From Posidonia oceanica (lineage: Eukaryota > Streptophyta > Magnoliopsida > Alismatales > Posidoniaceae), in NCBI GenBank assembly GCA_037176725.1, contig JAZBRS010000049.1:15332001-15396000 (forward strand): a stretch of DNA of 64,000 nt, written 5' to 3'. The notes below the pieces were generated by a model. That model was given only the letters and a program-made list of their open reading frames with translations. It was not told the DNA's origin and searched no databases. A program made the translations under genes and the position numbers. How positions within the stretch are numbered: the first letter of the stretch is position 1; each line of letters starts with the position of its first letter. Shown here in pieces: positions 10,776 through 24,604 of this stretch.

Positions 10776-12885
10776 TTCCAACCGCGAGCCTTTTTCTCCT
10801 TGCTACAAGTGAGTTCTGGAAAGAGATGTACAGTGTAGACATATCACTTGGGCATGCTTATCTTTTGCTTGTTTTCTTTTTTTGGTAAATAAATATGAGG
10901 GCAATCTATGTATAGGTTTTGTTTGTTAGATAGGTCTCCTGTTCAATTCAAAATTCTTCACCTTTTTTTTTCATCTTCTTTTCCTTGAAGAATTGTGGAA
11001 TATATATTTTTAGTCTTTTACTTCTATCCAACTTTAGCTCCCAAGTTCATACTCTCAAATGCCTTAAGAAATCATGTTTCTTGTCTTCTTGAAAAAAGTA
11101 GAAGTAATTAACACACGCACACCGGAAAGCCTCTATTATCACAAATTATATTAGTAAATAATTATAGACCAACCAAGATCAACTTGACATTTACAAAATA
11201 ACAATATGGTGTACCGACCTATAATCGGTAAGTCCCAAATGGAGGCATACAGAAGGCGCTTCACTTGGACCGCCCACTTGTTTCAAGGTATGCCCTGCGT
11301 ACTTACAATAAATTTAACCAAAAAAAATTTCAGCCAAGTCAAAAAAAAGTCAAGAAAAGTAAGACAACAAACCAGCACAGTTGCCTTTGGTTGCAGATTC
11401 TGTGACCTGTGGACTCTCCTGCAAGTAAAAAATAAATAGTCTCCTGCAAGTAAAAAACAAATAGGTTAGTAGTGTAAGTTGAATAAAAAAAAACAAGAAA
11501 GACAGCATCACAGCCACAGACTACTACAGCTAAAGTGTTGGGATTGCTTGAAGCATTATTAAGTATGTGATACACTCTTAGATGATCTGGGAGTGCATTA
11601 TTAAGCATTATTATGCATATAGTTAGATCTGAGAAAAGAAAAAATTTTAAGTACTAGTATAATAAAATATTGAAAGCCAAAGACGCCTCCTGTTCTGTTT
11701 GTAACTGGTGGTGCCAGCCCCGGAATATCTCGGATATCTTTGTTAATTGGGTTGGCAATCTGAAAATTCACAAGGAAAAAACAAAGAAGAGTTCATATAT
11801 CAGAGGATAGACAAGACACTTGGATGAATTTGCACAAGTAGTCAATAATCATTGCTTATAAACTGTTACCATAGCATCCAAGTTGCGTTTACCTGATAAT
11901 AGGCAGTCTAATTGCACAACGAGTCAAAATTATAAATTTATAGCGTTTACCTGATAATAGTCAGTCTAACTGCACAATGAGTTAACATTATAAATTTATA
12001 ATGTACAAGATGAAAAGAAGTAAAAACAAAAGGTCCTACAGCAAATTAACATTTCTTGTTCTGTCTCACCTCGTGTCAGTTTCTAGCCTGTATTTCTGAC
12101 AAAGTACAAGTTTCCTTTTTTATTTAGTAAGCACTTTATCATCAAATGAGAAGTTAATTTCCCATAGGATGAAGGTGGTGGTTGCATTTCACTTGCATTG
12201 TAGCGTGAGTGAAGTTCAATAAGTGTCTGGCTTGCATATATGTGGTTCAAGCACAATCTCAATTAAAGTAGATATGCATTAAGTGTTTCGGTTGCCAAGC
12301 AGTACCATTTAAAATTTCATTATTAGTGGCTCGATTTGAATGTGATATTTTCAATATCAGCTTCCTCAAAATGGATATATAGTTTTATTGTGTTTTAAGT
12401 TTCAGAATCTCTATGCTATAATACTTTATAGCTGTGTTCTCTCTTTAGCATCTATGTCTTTCCTATGTGCTACATCTTTGATCTATGTGAAATTATGGAC
12501 CAACATTAAACATTAGTATTATCTTCTCAGTTGTACTTGTTATGTAATAATGCTGAAATTGGAACCATGCTTGTGTACATTGAGTCTTCTCAACAAAGAA
12601 CGAGATATTTTACTAGAAGAAATTTTGAGAAAGGAGGTTCGAACTCTAAGGATCCCGGTGTTATGGAGATAGCTTCATTGAAGTCATTACTTTTCTTCAG
12701 AACATTTTTTTCCTCACACAATCCCCTTCTACATATCATCCACCTGCGGTTGTTCATTACATGGATACACCTGAAGGTGCTTAGGATTAGTGTCTAAGAA
12801 TAGGAAGCTCAAGGCCGTTTTAATTATTGCCATGTAATAATTTACTTTCTTTTACCGTTCTAATTATTGTAACTTTCTTTTGCAG
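10776..12885 (+). other. CACTA 5' noncoding region with small tandem duplications
   Basis: No gene seen. There is a 58-bp tandem duplication at 11885-11942 and 11943-12000 (GCGTTTACCTGATAATAG unit) and a roughly 25-bp duplication at 11415-11463 (CTCCTGCAAGTAAAAAA unit). A pyrimidine tract ending TTTTGCAG at 12878-12885 is a good splice acceptor for the first recognisable TNP2 exon. Confidence 0.55.
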
Positions 12886-13218
12886 AAAGAAATATTTTCT
12901 CATCGTAATTGGATGTATACACGAGTCATAGATGGAAAAGTGTGTAACAGTTTTCAACGTGGTGTTCAGAAGTTTGTGGACTTTACATATAATCAAGGTC
13001 AAAGCATTATGGAAAGTGATGGTAGGATTATATGTTCTTGAAAAAAATGTGCATTACTGAAAAAAACAATTGAGAAGGAATATGGAAATACATTTGTATA
13101 AGAAGGGATTTGTGGAAGGCTACAAGTGTTGGTTTAAACATGGAGAGGCCTTTCCTTGTCATGGGAATGTTACTCCTGTTAGTATGGATCCTATTGTGGA
13201 CATGGTGATGGACGTGGC

Positions 13219-15880
13219 TATAGACACCTTAATTTGACACCACTCGTAGGCAGATTTCTTCGGAAGAACTCGCTCCAGTCGTGACGAGGCATTACCGAAT
13301 CACCTCCCTATAGACCAAACCAAAATCCTACACCAATATCCTAAACCTAGCCTGACATCATAAATCCACTCAAAACCACCAACCTCACAAGTCCAAAGCC
13401 CATCGATGGCCTAAGCACTCAAGAAATAGGCCCAAAATCCATGCAAAAAGCTCTGCATAGCTCAACCGCTTATTTGAGTCGTCGAATGCTCCTACGGGCT
13501 GGTACTGCAGTTTTGTACCGCGTTTGCCCTGGGTCAGTAGCAACAACCAGAGGGATTGCATGGTCCATTCACTTTTGAATAATTAGTTCCTTGCTTCCTA
13601 TTGGCCCGTAGGGATCTAAGGGTGTTTCATGGTGTTGCTTGACCATCGTACTCCCTATCTAAGTCCTAATCCCAATCTAATCCACCCCACTAATCTCAGC
13701 CACTGATTTCAAAGTTTGTTAGCCATCAACGACTTTCATGCATTTGAAATCCTATATAACACCTCTAAGCACCGACGTCCAGCCTCTGGCTACCCCTGGT
13801 TGGCACCCCTAGTTGCTCCTCTTGCCCACCCTCCTCCCTCGCCTGAGCACACCCCTCAGCCACACCCACATAGCCCAGCACCACTTCATTGTCTTCTCCG
13901 GCCACCCGAGCCACAGACAACCCCGACATTGCCCTCCTCCACACTCCTGGCCTCTTTGGACCCTTGTCTGGCTTTCCCTGCATCGCCCAACAACATCTGA
14001 GCATTCACCACCACTGCAACAGCCTACCCACTCACCTCTAGCCACCACATTATCTCCTCCGGCCACCCAAGGCACAAACACCCACTGCATTGCCTTCCAC
14101 TTCAGCCCAGACCACACACAAGCCATCCTGAGCATCCGACAACACACCTGCAGCCCATAGCCTCCGCCTCCATCAACTCGAGCGCCGACGACCCGGAGAA
14201 CACCCGCTGCGAGCCTCGTCGGGAGGGACAACCCACCTGTCAACACAGGTGAGCATTCATCCTCTAGTTTCTTTCCTCATGCTATGGCCTGCCTCTGAGA
14301 TACGAATTATATGTGTTTGCCTGTCTACTTTCATCGCATTGCATCTCGCATCCCTGTCCGGATTTGGGTTCTCCACCCGCATGAGGCCGTCGGCCATTGA
14401 ACGCGAGGCTTACCCCATCTCGGCAAGCCGCATTGTTTTCTGTTTGCTTTACTTAGTTTCTTCCCCCCTCGCCATCCTCCAGTTGCTCCAGTGGTGTCTC
14501 TTGTGCTCACGGCCTCCTCCATGGCCGGTTGAGCTCGAGAACGCCGGCACAACCCCATGAGGACGGGGAGGGATGGTCGTTAGTCTTTTTACCATTTGCA
14601 TTGCATCCCTGCCATCCTCTCGACCGCCCCATGCTTCCACAGTAAGTCACGGCTGCGCTCCGCGAGTTCCCGACCCTTCCAGTGGCCGGCGAACCCACTA
14701 GTTTCCGGTGTCGTGCCATGGAGGTGGGTGGATCGATCCACACAACCACATTGCATCCTGCTTGTTTTGGTTTGATCGCTGGTACTCCCTCATGCTTCTC
14801 CAATCATCATTCGCTTGATTTGTGGCTTTATATCGCATGATTTGTGTGATGAAAGTTTGCTGTCTGGAAGCAACCTGGTACGCTTATTTGTACCGCTGTA
14901 AGGTCCCGCGGGCTGGTACCGCGTTTTTCCAGGATCCAAGACAGTGAACAGAGCATTGATTCTCATCTTGCATTGCTTGTCTTTGGTTTATCTGCCTCTG
15001 ATCTATTTTCCCAGCATGTTTTACCTGTCCATCATGGCATCGTGGCATCAAGCATCCCTTCCTAGGCATGTATCTAATAGCATAGCATTCACTTGCGAGG
15101 CATAGCAGTCATTGCCCCTTGGGCATATATTTCGACATTAAATCGCTAACATTAGCCACACTTGCGAGCGAACAAGCCCAGAAAGACCGACTCATTCAGG
15201 CACATGGGGGTGCCTAACTCATTTCCCATGCGTAACAAGAGTCCTGGCCCTTTCTCTGAACCGTAATGACCTTGTGTTGCATCCATTCAGGACGGATTAG
15301 CATGTTTTCAAATCGCATTGTTTATTTGTATGTCCCTCGCATCCGGTTTTCCTCGTCTTCCGGTTTTCAAATAGACTTAGAGGTGTAAATCGGGCCAGGC
15401 TGGCCTTAGGCCGTCTGGCCCGGCTTTTGGCCTAGCCTGGCCCCGCCCAAGAGATAGATGGGTTGGGCCAGCCCAGGCCCGGATCGGGCCGCGAGCCGTG
15501 TTAGGCTCGAGGGTCAGGCCCAGTTGGGCTCGGTTGTTGGACCGGGCCGGTCCAGATTTAGAAAAAAAGAAGAAGTAAAACAATAACCTGCAAACTTGAC
15601 CAGCTCGACCCAGCTCGGCCTTGCCGTAGGCCTTCGGTCGTGCTGGGCCGGGAGGTTTAAAAACCTAGCCCGGCTCAGTCGGGTCACAGATTTTACAGGC
15701 CGAGCCGACCCATTTTACATCTCTATAGACTAGGTGGCGACTCTATTTCTTTTTTTTCTTTATCTTTTCCCTTCGCTTTCGCCTTCTGGTGTTTTCCTTG
15801 AGTCAAGTCCTTCTCGGATGCACTGCTTTGCCGTGACCAATCACTTTTAGGCCCTTGGCTGACTATGACGCTTGGTCATA
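13219..15880 (+). mobile_element. Solo Tat/Ogre-type LTR, plus orientation, in the TNP2 gene
   Basis: It opens TATAGACACC (decayed TGTAGACACC) and ends GGTCATA at 15880, flanked by GTGGC (13214-13218) and GTGGT (15881-15885), a 5-bp duplication with one change. The reverse complement of the family block at about 15208-15247 (GGGTGCCTAACTC...GTAACAAGAGTCC) and CTAGGTGGCGACTC at 15731-15744 confirm membership. The internal GC-rich frames (13716-14800) have no domains. It is about 2.3 kb without the hAT-like element at 15378. Only one copy of each LTR block is present, so this is a solo LTR. Confidence 0.82.
15378..15725. mobile_element. hAT-like nonautonomous element, GC-rich, nested in the solo LTR
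   Basis: Terminal inverted repeats TAGAGGTGTAAAT and (reverse complement of the right end) TAGAGATGTAAAA bound about 348 bp rich in GGGCC and GGCCC words. Flanks AATAGACT (left) and TATAGACT or TAGACTAG (right) give a 6-8 bp target duplication. The sequence on either side rejoins into the LTR's conserved TAGACTAGGTGGCGACTC. hAT elements make 8-bp duplications, and hAT MITEs starting TAGRGGTGTAAA are common in plants. Confidence 0.72.
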
Positions 15881-16071
15881 GTGGTAGATCCTGAGTTCAA
15901 CTTTCCATTGATGAAGAGCTACATGGGGAATCCCAAGAGTTTTATAAGTTGTTAAGAAAGGCGGAGGAGCCATTGTGGCCAGATTGCAAGAAATACACAA
16001 AGTTATCGGCAATGTCTGAGTTAATGGCTTTGAAGATCGACTACAATATGACAGATAGTTGTTTTGATGCC

Positions 16072-18687
16072 TATAGTAACCTTGAAAATCGGTGCGTCCA
16101 TGCACGATGCCAAAGCTCACGTGCACCGACCGATAGCAGGTCACTATTAGCGGGTGGATCCGAGGAAGGAAACTCTACTCGAAAACACCGAAAAAAAGAA
16201 GAAAAACAAAGATAAAGCAAATTCAGAGTCGCTACCTAGTCTATTAAATCGGGAGACAAGGAAAATCGGACAAATGCATAAAAAACATGCAAAAGGGATG
16301 CAATGCTATGCAATGATATGACTCGTGCCTAGGATGAGGGCATAATGGTCATTATGGGCCATGAGAAAGGGTAAGGACTCCTGTTATGCACGGGGAAGGT
16401 GTTAGGCACCCCCGATACGTTCGGAATCGGTCTTTCTAGGCTTCTCGCTCGCATATACAGGTTGTTAGCAATTACTTGCCTTTACTGTACGCCCAAGGGA
16501 CGAGAGATGCTATGAATGCCTAATGAATGCTTAAACTTGCTTAATATGTCATGATGCATGATTGAAATTAAATGTGCAGACTATGTGCTCAGAAGCGTTG
16601 CTAGTGTTCTGAACCAGACGTGCCCTGATTCGTAAGAACTCCAGACAGTAAGCATCATCGCCCTAATGCAATGCAGGTGGAAAACAAAACAGCGAATAAA
16701 CCATGCAATGCAAAGTGACATGCGACATGCGACATGGGTTTGTAAAAGATGCAGGCTTTGATGAAAACATGCTAGAGGACTAAATAAAGCGAAAATGCAG
16801 TAAAGCGATGATAAACAAGCTCGAGAAGCAAATCTGTAAACAGGCGAGCGGAATAAACAAGATGCAAAGCGGCAAACAAAGGTGGCTCAGCCACTGTCTG
16901 AACTGTAGGCTTGGTCGCCGCCCTGAGCAGCGGTAGTGCATATCGCCGATGAGATCGGCAAGGCACATGGCGCCTATCAAAGTAGCAACTAAACCCAGTC
17001 ACTGGTGTGAGCGGCATCTGAGCTTGTCGCCTGGGACACTGGCGATAGAGGCACACACAATGTTTCCAGATAGCTACCTTCATGGCCAAAACAAGCAAGC
17101 TAATGGATGCAAAATGGCAAACTAAATGCATGAACATGTAGATGGCATGATCAGGAATACAAGTATGCAAAGAAACTGCAAAATGGACGCCTAGGTCGCA
17201 AGATACGACTGTCCAAAGATTGACCGGAGGAACGGCCAAGAGTTGCAGGTGAGTCGCCGGTGTTAGCGGCGGCAACACTGCAACTCAGGCTTTCCAAACA
17301 GCCAATTTTAGGACCAAATCTGGAACCCATGGCTATGCAAAAGTATGATCTAATTATGCAAACATGTAGAGCGAACATTCATGATCACAAAAATGCAAAG
17401 AGCAAATAAATTGGAGCTCTGGGTTGGCCGGAGTGGCGGCCCAAAGTTCGGTCAGCCAGCAGCTGGAGGAGCAAGTCAGTCGCTACTTACTGCGGCGCCT
17501 AACCTGACAATCCTCCGGTGCTAGAGAAGAAGGCCAATGATGGCAGGTAAACTACGATAAAATACAAATAACTATCTAAAAAGCATGCATGGCATGATAC
17601 GAAGCTGATGGTGGAGTCGCTCATCTGCGGGGATGCACGGTCGTGTCCCCTGACCTAGCTCGCCGGAGTACGCCGGCGTGGAGGTTGCTACGGCGCTGGA
17701 GGCAACGGCGGGCGCTCGAGTTGATTGGACTATGTTCGTGGCGACCAGGAGAAGGTGTGCACGTAGTTTGGAGGAGTTTGGCGCCACGAGGTGGCTTCTG
17801 GCAATGTTGGTCGGCGGCAGCAAGGAGGAGCGACTGTGGGGTCGTTGCGGCGGTCCGGGATGCGAAACCGGGATTTGAAAGGCTTGAAAGGAAGCTGGGG
17901 TGTGTAGGAGTGTTTCTGGATTGCCACTACGCGCTCTCGTTCGAGCGGCGAGGGAGGAGATGGAAAAATTGGGTTGCTCTCGAATTGTGTCCGGAATTGT
18001 TGGCGTTGGTTTCGAATGGGTTCATCTCCACCTCTATTGGCTCTAGCAGCAGCCAATCGTGGCAGAGAAGGGGCAGTCACTCGTGTGAGGGGGGCGGGAA
18101 GTCGAAGAAGTAAGTGGGCTAACGGAGAGGACGATGAAGGTCGTCGGTGGCAGGGTTGCAGGCGACCGTGGCAGTGAGGGCAGTGAGTGCGGGAAGGACG
18201 CCGGCGAGGAGGGTGACCGGTGGCAGGGAGTTAGTAGCGATTGGCGTGTAGTGGGTGGCGATAGCGAGGAGTAAGTGATCGAGGGGATGGGTGGCAGGAG
18301 ACGACGACCGGCAGCGGCCGCGCGGGAAGGGCTTGGGTGGTGGTCTGAGTTACAGTCCAGTCGTCGCTACCCGTGGCGCCAAACCCAGTCGCCACTAATC
18401 TTGGCGACGAGGTCCAGTCGCCTCTGCATGCGGCGCCTGAGTGTGCAACTCAGTAAACTGGGCTACTAATGGGCTTGTATTGGTCTAAGGCTTGGGTTAA
18501 GTTGTGAAATGGGAATTGAATAGTTTTGGGTAGGTTTTGGGTAGGGTTTGGAATAGGATTTGGTTTTGGGTTAGTTTGAGCGAAAAGGCTGGTTTTGAGG
18601 GTTTGGGTGGAAAGGTTGAATCCGCCGCTTCCGAGCTCATTCCTCCAAGTTTGATCCGTCGCCAGGTGTCAAATTGGGGTGTCTACA
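16072..18687 (-). mobile_element. Solo Tat/Ogre-type LTR, minus orientation, in the TNP2 gene
   Basis: Plus-strand borders are TATAGTAACC (16072) and GTGTCTACA (18687), flanked by ATGCC on both sides (16067-16071 and 18688-18692). The family blocks are present once: GAGTCGCTACCTAGTCTATT near 16228, the hairpin block at 16373-16414 and AGAACTCCAGACAGTAAGCA near 16637. Length is 2616 bp. A frame that runs from 18537 into the TNP2 core joins LTR and transposon sequence and is not a real gene start. Confidence 0.9.
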
Positions 18688-21600
18688 ATGCCATGCTAGG
18701 CAAAATCAAGAAAATGTTGCCAGAGAACCATGAATTGCCAAAGAACTACTACGAGATGAAGATGATGATGAGAAAGATGGGGTTGGCAGAGGTGAAGATT
18801 GATACTTGCTCAAAACATCACATCCTGTACTACAAGGAACACGAAGACAAATTAGAGTGTCCAGAATGTCACGAGCCTCGTTACAAAAGAGACACAAAGA
18901 CATGGGTACCTCAGAAGATGCTTTGTTATTTCCCTTTAGCACTGAGATTGAAGAGGTTGTACTATTGCGGAGAGATTGCAAAAGATATGACATGGCATGC
19001 AGATCATACACAGGACACTGATATGGAGCATCCTTCCGACACCAAGTGTTGGCAAGTCTTGAAGGAGTCCTTCCCTTCATTTGCTGCAGAAAACCGCAAT
19101 GTTGTTGTCGGTTTTTCTTGTGATGGATTCAATCCACATGGTAGAGGAAAAGATTACTCGTGTTGGCCTGTCATGACCACACCATACAATCTATATCATT
19201 CGATATGTAATAAGAGGCCGTACATGTTTTTGTCCTTGCTCATTCCTGGTCCAAGTCATCCTGGAAAACACATTGACGTATACTTGAGGCCTATTATAGA
19301 CAAGTTGAAGATGCTTTGGAACACTGGTATTGAGACATACAATGCATGCAAGTGGCAAACTTTCAACATGAAAGTTGCTTTGCTTTGGACTATTAATGAT
19401 TTCTCTACGTATGAGATGTTGTCTGGTTGGAGCACGCATGAAAGATGAGTTGTCCTTATTGTATGGAACACATAAAGTTATTTCAACTTCAATATGGTTG
19501 CAAGCCATGTTTCTTTGACTGCCATCGTTAATTCTTGCCCACAGACCACTCATATCGAAAACAAAGGCAAGCTTTTAAGAAGAATACAGTTGAATTGTCC
19601 AACTCACCTCCCAAGTTGTCGGATGAGAAATTGTTTAGTCAATTGTTAAAGTTTGAGTAGATCATTTTTGGACATGGTGTTGGTCCACAAACTTTAGGGA
19701 GATTCTGAAATACTCATAATTAGACGAAAATCAGCATAATCTAGGAGTTACCATATTGGTCGAAGCTCCTAATTCATCACAACTTAGACGTCATGCATAT
19801 TGAGAAGAATGTATTTGACAATGTGTTCTACACGGTATTGAATGTCAAGGGCAAGACAAAGGACACAGAGAATGCACGTAGAGATTTGAAGTTGCTTTGT
19901 AGTCATAAAGATTTGCACCTGATAAAGCATGGCAATGGAAAAACTGAAATGGCTAAGGAAAAGTACACACTCGGTAAGAATCAAATAAAGGCAGTATGTG
20001 AGTGGGTCAGTAACTTGAAATTTCCAGACGGGTATGCATCAAATATATCAAAACTTGTGGATCTCAAAAAATATACTTTCAAGGGAATGAAAAGCCATGA
20101 TTGTGATATGTTCATGGAGAGACTGCTTCTTCTTGCATTTAGAGGTTTGTTGTCTAAGCCCATTGTAGACGTACTTATAGATCTAAGTAAATTCTTCAAG
20201 GCCATTTGCTCCTCCAAATTGTCTATGAAAGATATGGAGACTTTAGAGGGAAATATTGTTCACATATAGTGCAATTTTGAAAAGATATTTCCACCTACTA
20301 TCTTCGACTCAATGGAACACCTCATGGTTCACTTGTCTTACGAAGCCAAAGTGGATGGACCGATGTAATATCAATGGATGTATCCTTTCAAGAGGTATAT
20401 GTTATTCTAATGAAATTTTGATCTTTCATTTGTTATTACGAGCACTTTTATCTAATTTATCCACATTCTTATTAGGTACATACTTTTCTTGAAACGAAAA
20501 GTTCGAAATAAGAATAGAATGGAAGGTTTAATAAGTTCTCAATATATCTACAAAGGGGTTGCCACATTTTGTTCTAAATATTTCTCACCGGAGGTTGAAA
20601 TAATGCATAATCGAGTACAGAGGAATGATCATATGGGAGTTGAGGAACAAAATGATATACTTTCTGTCTTTTGTTCTAGTGCTCGTCCATTTGGAAAGGC
20701 AAAAGAACGTCTACTGACTCTGAGTGAGAAAGATGATGCAGAGTTATATGTTCTTGACAATTGCGATGAAGTCTCACCATTTATTGAGTATTTATCGCTA
20801 TCTTTCTTGATACGTCTATTTAATAAATTTAAATAATATATTATCTAACTATGTTCTAAAATTTCAATTGCAGGCAATTCAGAGAACAATTAATGGTCGA
20901 CCGTCTTACTCTAAAAGATGATGATATTTTGGACTTATTCAGGAAAGTATTTCCCAAGTGATTTAGAAATCATGTAAGGCAACTTGATCCTAGCCCTAAG
21001 CAAAAGCTCTTAAAGGATTTAACTTATGGTATTATTTTCCACGTAAAGTCATATGGAGCTTGCTTTACAAATAGGTATCTATTTCACACACAAGAATATG
21101 GTGGGGGATTGACTACTCAAAATTCATGGGTTATGGTAAAAAGGATCATGTTATGGAGAAGATCATATTGACTATTATGGTATCTTAAAAGAGATCCTCG
21201 AGTTGGAATACTCCGGTGCAAATAAAGTGATATTGTTTCTTTGTGATTGGTATGACTCTAAAGAGGGAGTCACACACAACTTCAGGCATGATATTGTAGA
21301 CGTTATACCAACTAAATATTTGAGGAGATTTGATCCATTTGTGTTAACTTTATAGGCTGATCAAGTTTGTTATGTACCTCAAGTTTCAAGAAAGAGGAAG
21401 AAAGATGATTATTTTAGTGTGATGAAGATCAAAGCACGTGCCTATATTGTTGTGGCCGACGAAGCTCCAAATAATGAGTTTGAAGACTTGTATCAACTTG
21501 ACTACGAGCCTCCATAACCAATAGTTGTAGACGATGTTCTTGATCAAGTCTCTACAATTCCACCTAATTCAGTGTTGTGGCAAACAGACGATGAAGAAGG

Positions 21601-22940
21601 AACATTTGTAGAAGATGAAGGTGAAGATGATGAAGAAAATGAACAAGAAGTGAGTGTTGACTATAGTGATGAAGACTAGGAGATTTTCTTATCATTTTGG
21701 TATATACCTTCTTTATTTTGCTTTGTAATTTCTTTTTGCACATGCATTCTATAGATATATACTGATAGTGACACATTGATATGTTATTTCAAGAAAGTTT
21801 TGTTTTTGAATTTTGATATATACCAACCAATTACGATGATATAGAGCACTAACAAATTATATGACAAGTTCGTCATGGCATTCTTATTCAGCATTGTTGC
21901 TGTTCTTGTGCTTGTAAGTACCATCAAATTCCTTGTTTAAATTCACTTGTGGTTTTCATATTGGCTCCTTGTTTATTCAGCAAATTAGATGAATCTTATA
22001 TGAATATTTTGGTGTATTGTTTACGGTATTAGATGGTCAGGTTTAGTAGAGGTGGTTGACGCTCCAGTGGATCCAGTGAACATGGTTCATCAGAGAATCG
22101 AGAGATCGATCCTAGTACTTTCACGAGCGCTCAATTGATTGAGTACATCCGCTCACAGGGTATGCCACTACCTGGAGCAGGGTGGATGCCTACGACCACT
22201 TCGGTTCAGGCTTCCACTTCCTCTCCTGTGATTAGGCATAGTACTACTCCACAGAGTAGTGCTGCACGTCAGGTTCAGCCTGAGTTGTTTTTTCCCCCTC
22301 CAACTACAGGTAATTAATATAATGAAATTATAGTTTTAAAGTCTTGATATTAAATATACTTACTGACATATGTGTAATTTTAATGAAAATTAACATGAAC
22401 AACAAAAATAAGGTGGGCATGCTCAAGTTTCTCAGGGACCTAGACCTGTTCTAGAGTTGATGTCAGACGAGTAACTCTTTTTTATTTTTTATTTTCTTTT
22501 AGTCAACATGTTACCTATTTTCTGTACTTAACTTGATTTAAATGCAGTACCTTCAAGAAGAGTAATAGGATCTCATCCGAGATTACAAAAATATTTAGAT
22601 CTTATGCATCGACCATCGAGTACCGATGGACACATTTGCATTCGGATGAGAGGGAAATAATGTTTGATGCTCTATTGATAATAAGTAATCCTTACAGTTA
22701 TCTTTAGTGTAAATAATTAGTATATTAAATTAACATTCATGTTAGATTTATACAGAGTAAGTTTACTCTTTCACTTGGGTGTACCAAGGAGGATTATTGT
22801 GTTTTTACAAAATTAGTCAAGAAAAGGATGAACGATATATACTATAAGGCAAGGACAGATGTATTGGCAAAATGCCCTGAGCCTCATGATAATTATCAGA
22901 CAGTTAAGGCATTTCCTTCACCTTGGTGTACAAAGGAGAG

Positions 22941-24604
22941 GTAATTAATGTTTATATTAAATTGGAGTTGTGTTTATTGTTGTATATATAGGAATTAACA
23001 TATATATTATTGTTTAATGTTCAAATTATGTGGAATGGACTCTGTGATCTTTTTTTTTTGTCTAAAAAAGGTCCACAGTGAGGAAGATAAACTATAGAAA
23101 ACAAGAAATTCGCTCTACGTGCAAATCAAGAAACCATAACAACCTTTGTGTTAAATTGGTAAGGATATTTTTTCTCAATAGCAAAAGATATTTTTTCTTA
23201 TATCTTATCTTTTCTACTTTTTCTAACTACGCTGAAGCATGAAAACAAAAATTCTAGGTCTGAGACATACTTAATCTTTCAAAAAAAAAGTACGGAACAT
23301 GCTTATAGTTGTCTTTGTTGTGTGTCAACTATCATGAAAATTATCAAAATAGTATCAACTTTTCATTTTTTTTCCCATGTCAACGTAGTACTCATGCTTT
23401 GTCAATTAGTAACGAATGAAGAAAAAAGTTAAAGACTTTCTGATACCTGCACTTAATCAAACTAGCTCTTTCTTGGATGTATAGACAATTTTCATTTTTA
23501 ACTAGATAAAAAATTTACTAGATAAACATTCTCTCTTCAGAACAAGGTAAATCCAGTTGCAATAAGTTTACAGTTGTATATCTAATTATCCTGTATGATA
23601 CTTACGAGCTTTATGTTACACACTTGCCATATGTTGTTGTTGCTGTCATCACACTTCTAAACAGAATCCTCTAATATTCCTAATCGATCATGATGCTTAT
23701 CCTCCATGATTGTGTTCATGACATTGTACAGATAAATTTGATGACATGAACTTTGACATTTTTAGTTATGTTGCTTCTTCTTTTGCAATGTAGTGTGAAT
23801 TAATATAAGTATGCATTTGGCTGGGAGGTGCTCGTCACCCAACAACCTAAGAAAATGATTCTCGAGTGGGGAGCAGCTCCCAGATTTGCTGCTCTAGTAG
23901 TCCCTTGTGAGATAGATCATCTGTCCATATGTTTTTAGTTTTTTTTGCAGTATATCTATAGCTTCATTTAAGGGGTTGTTAAAAGTTTTACTTGGCTCAT
24001 GTTTTAGGTGAAATTTGAGTATACATTCATCCATGGGATTTTTAGCAGAGGATTCTTATGATATTTGGATTGGTATAAAATAACCTTTTTTTTTATTAGC
24101 AGTATGTTTTGTGGCTTTTGGTATCTTTATATATGTGTAATTGATAAAATTTGACTGAAATTTGTTCAGAAAAAATTAAATTTATTATGAGATATTGCAT
24201 TAACTCTAATGGTGTGGACCTTAAGCTTAAAGGTGATTCTTAGATTTGCTTGTGGTAAGGCACAGTTTCGTTCAGTGTTTTACATGGTAAAAACGATTCT
24301 ATTGTAATTTATCCCTCCTCATGGCAAAAAGCCATTGAGGATATCCTTTGTATCTATCAATTTCATGAATTACATGCAAAGTTGTTTTCAGCCTACGAGG
24401 TGTTTAATTAATCTTTTCTCAATAATTTAAGCTATTTCATTGAACCACGCAAAATTGTTTGGATGTTGAAGTTCTCTTAAATTTCATTGATGGCTATACT
24501 CATTTATGTTATTATAATTATTTATTGCTATACTCAGTTGTATGTTGTTAATTGCATTTGGTTCCTGTTTTGTTAAATAGAGAATTTTTTTTGTCACGTC
24601 ATTT
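22941..24604 (+). other. Intron remnant of the second CACTA gene, with a stem-loop
   Basis: AT-rich DNA between the donor at about 22941 and the Tekay insertion. Nothing codes convincingly. A 13-bp inverted repeat with one mismatch (CTGGGAGGTGCTC at 23821-23833 against GAGCAGCTCCCAG at 23871-23883) could form a hairpin with a 37-nt loop. Confidence 0.5.

Larger units (their letters stand above)
12886..21679 (+). pseudogene. TNP2-type CACTA transposase, interrupted and decayed
   Basis: Segments in order: (1) 12886-13218, transposase-associated domain with the NWMYTR start, a CxxC-like KKC site and a GFVEGYKCWFKHGE motif; it has a TGA at 13039 and a frameshift. (2) 15886-16071, the segment with PLWPDCKKYTKLSA. 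(3) 18688-19700, TNP2 core with KIDTCSKHHILYY, an ECPEC-like site, CDGFNPHG and LIPGPSHPGKHIDVYL, then CPYC and GCKPCFFDCHRQ-type motifs. (4) 19740-20870, LDVMHIEKNVFDN followed by the DUF4218-type part. (5) 20875-21679, the DUF4216-type part with an acidic C-terminus ending at TAG 21677. Solo LTRs split it at 13219 and 16072, and both targets rejoin cleanly at 5-bp duplications. Further stops (for example TGA 19446-19448) show it is dead. TNP2 is the CACTA cut-and-paste transposase. Confidence 0.88.

Noticed and set aside
13490..14950. tRNA-like or promoter-like repeated segments (GGGCTGGTAC...TACCGCG near 13497 and 14918)
   Set aside because: They form a diverged direct repeat within the solo LTR with no cloverleaf or box A/B spacing.
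18537..19448. A 303-codon frame as a complete transposase
   Set aside because: Its first 51 codons are LTR sequence; the LTR border with target duplication ATGCC falls inside it at 18687. Only the part from 18688 is TNP2.
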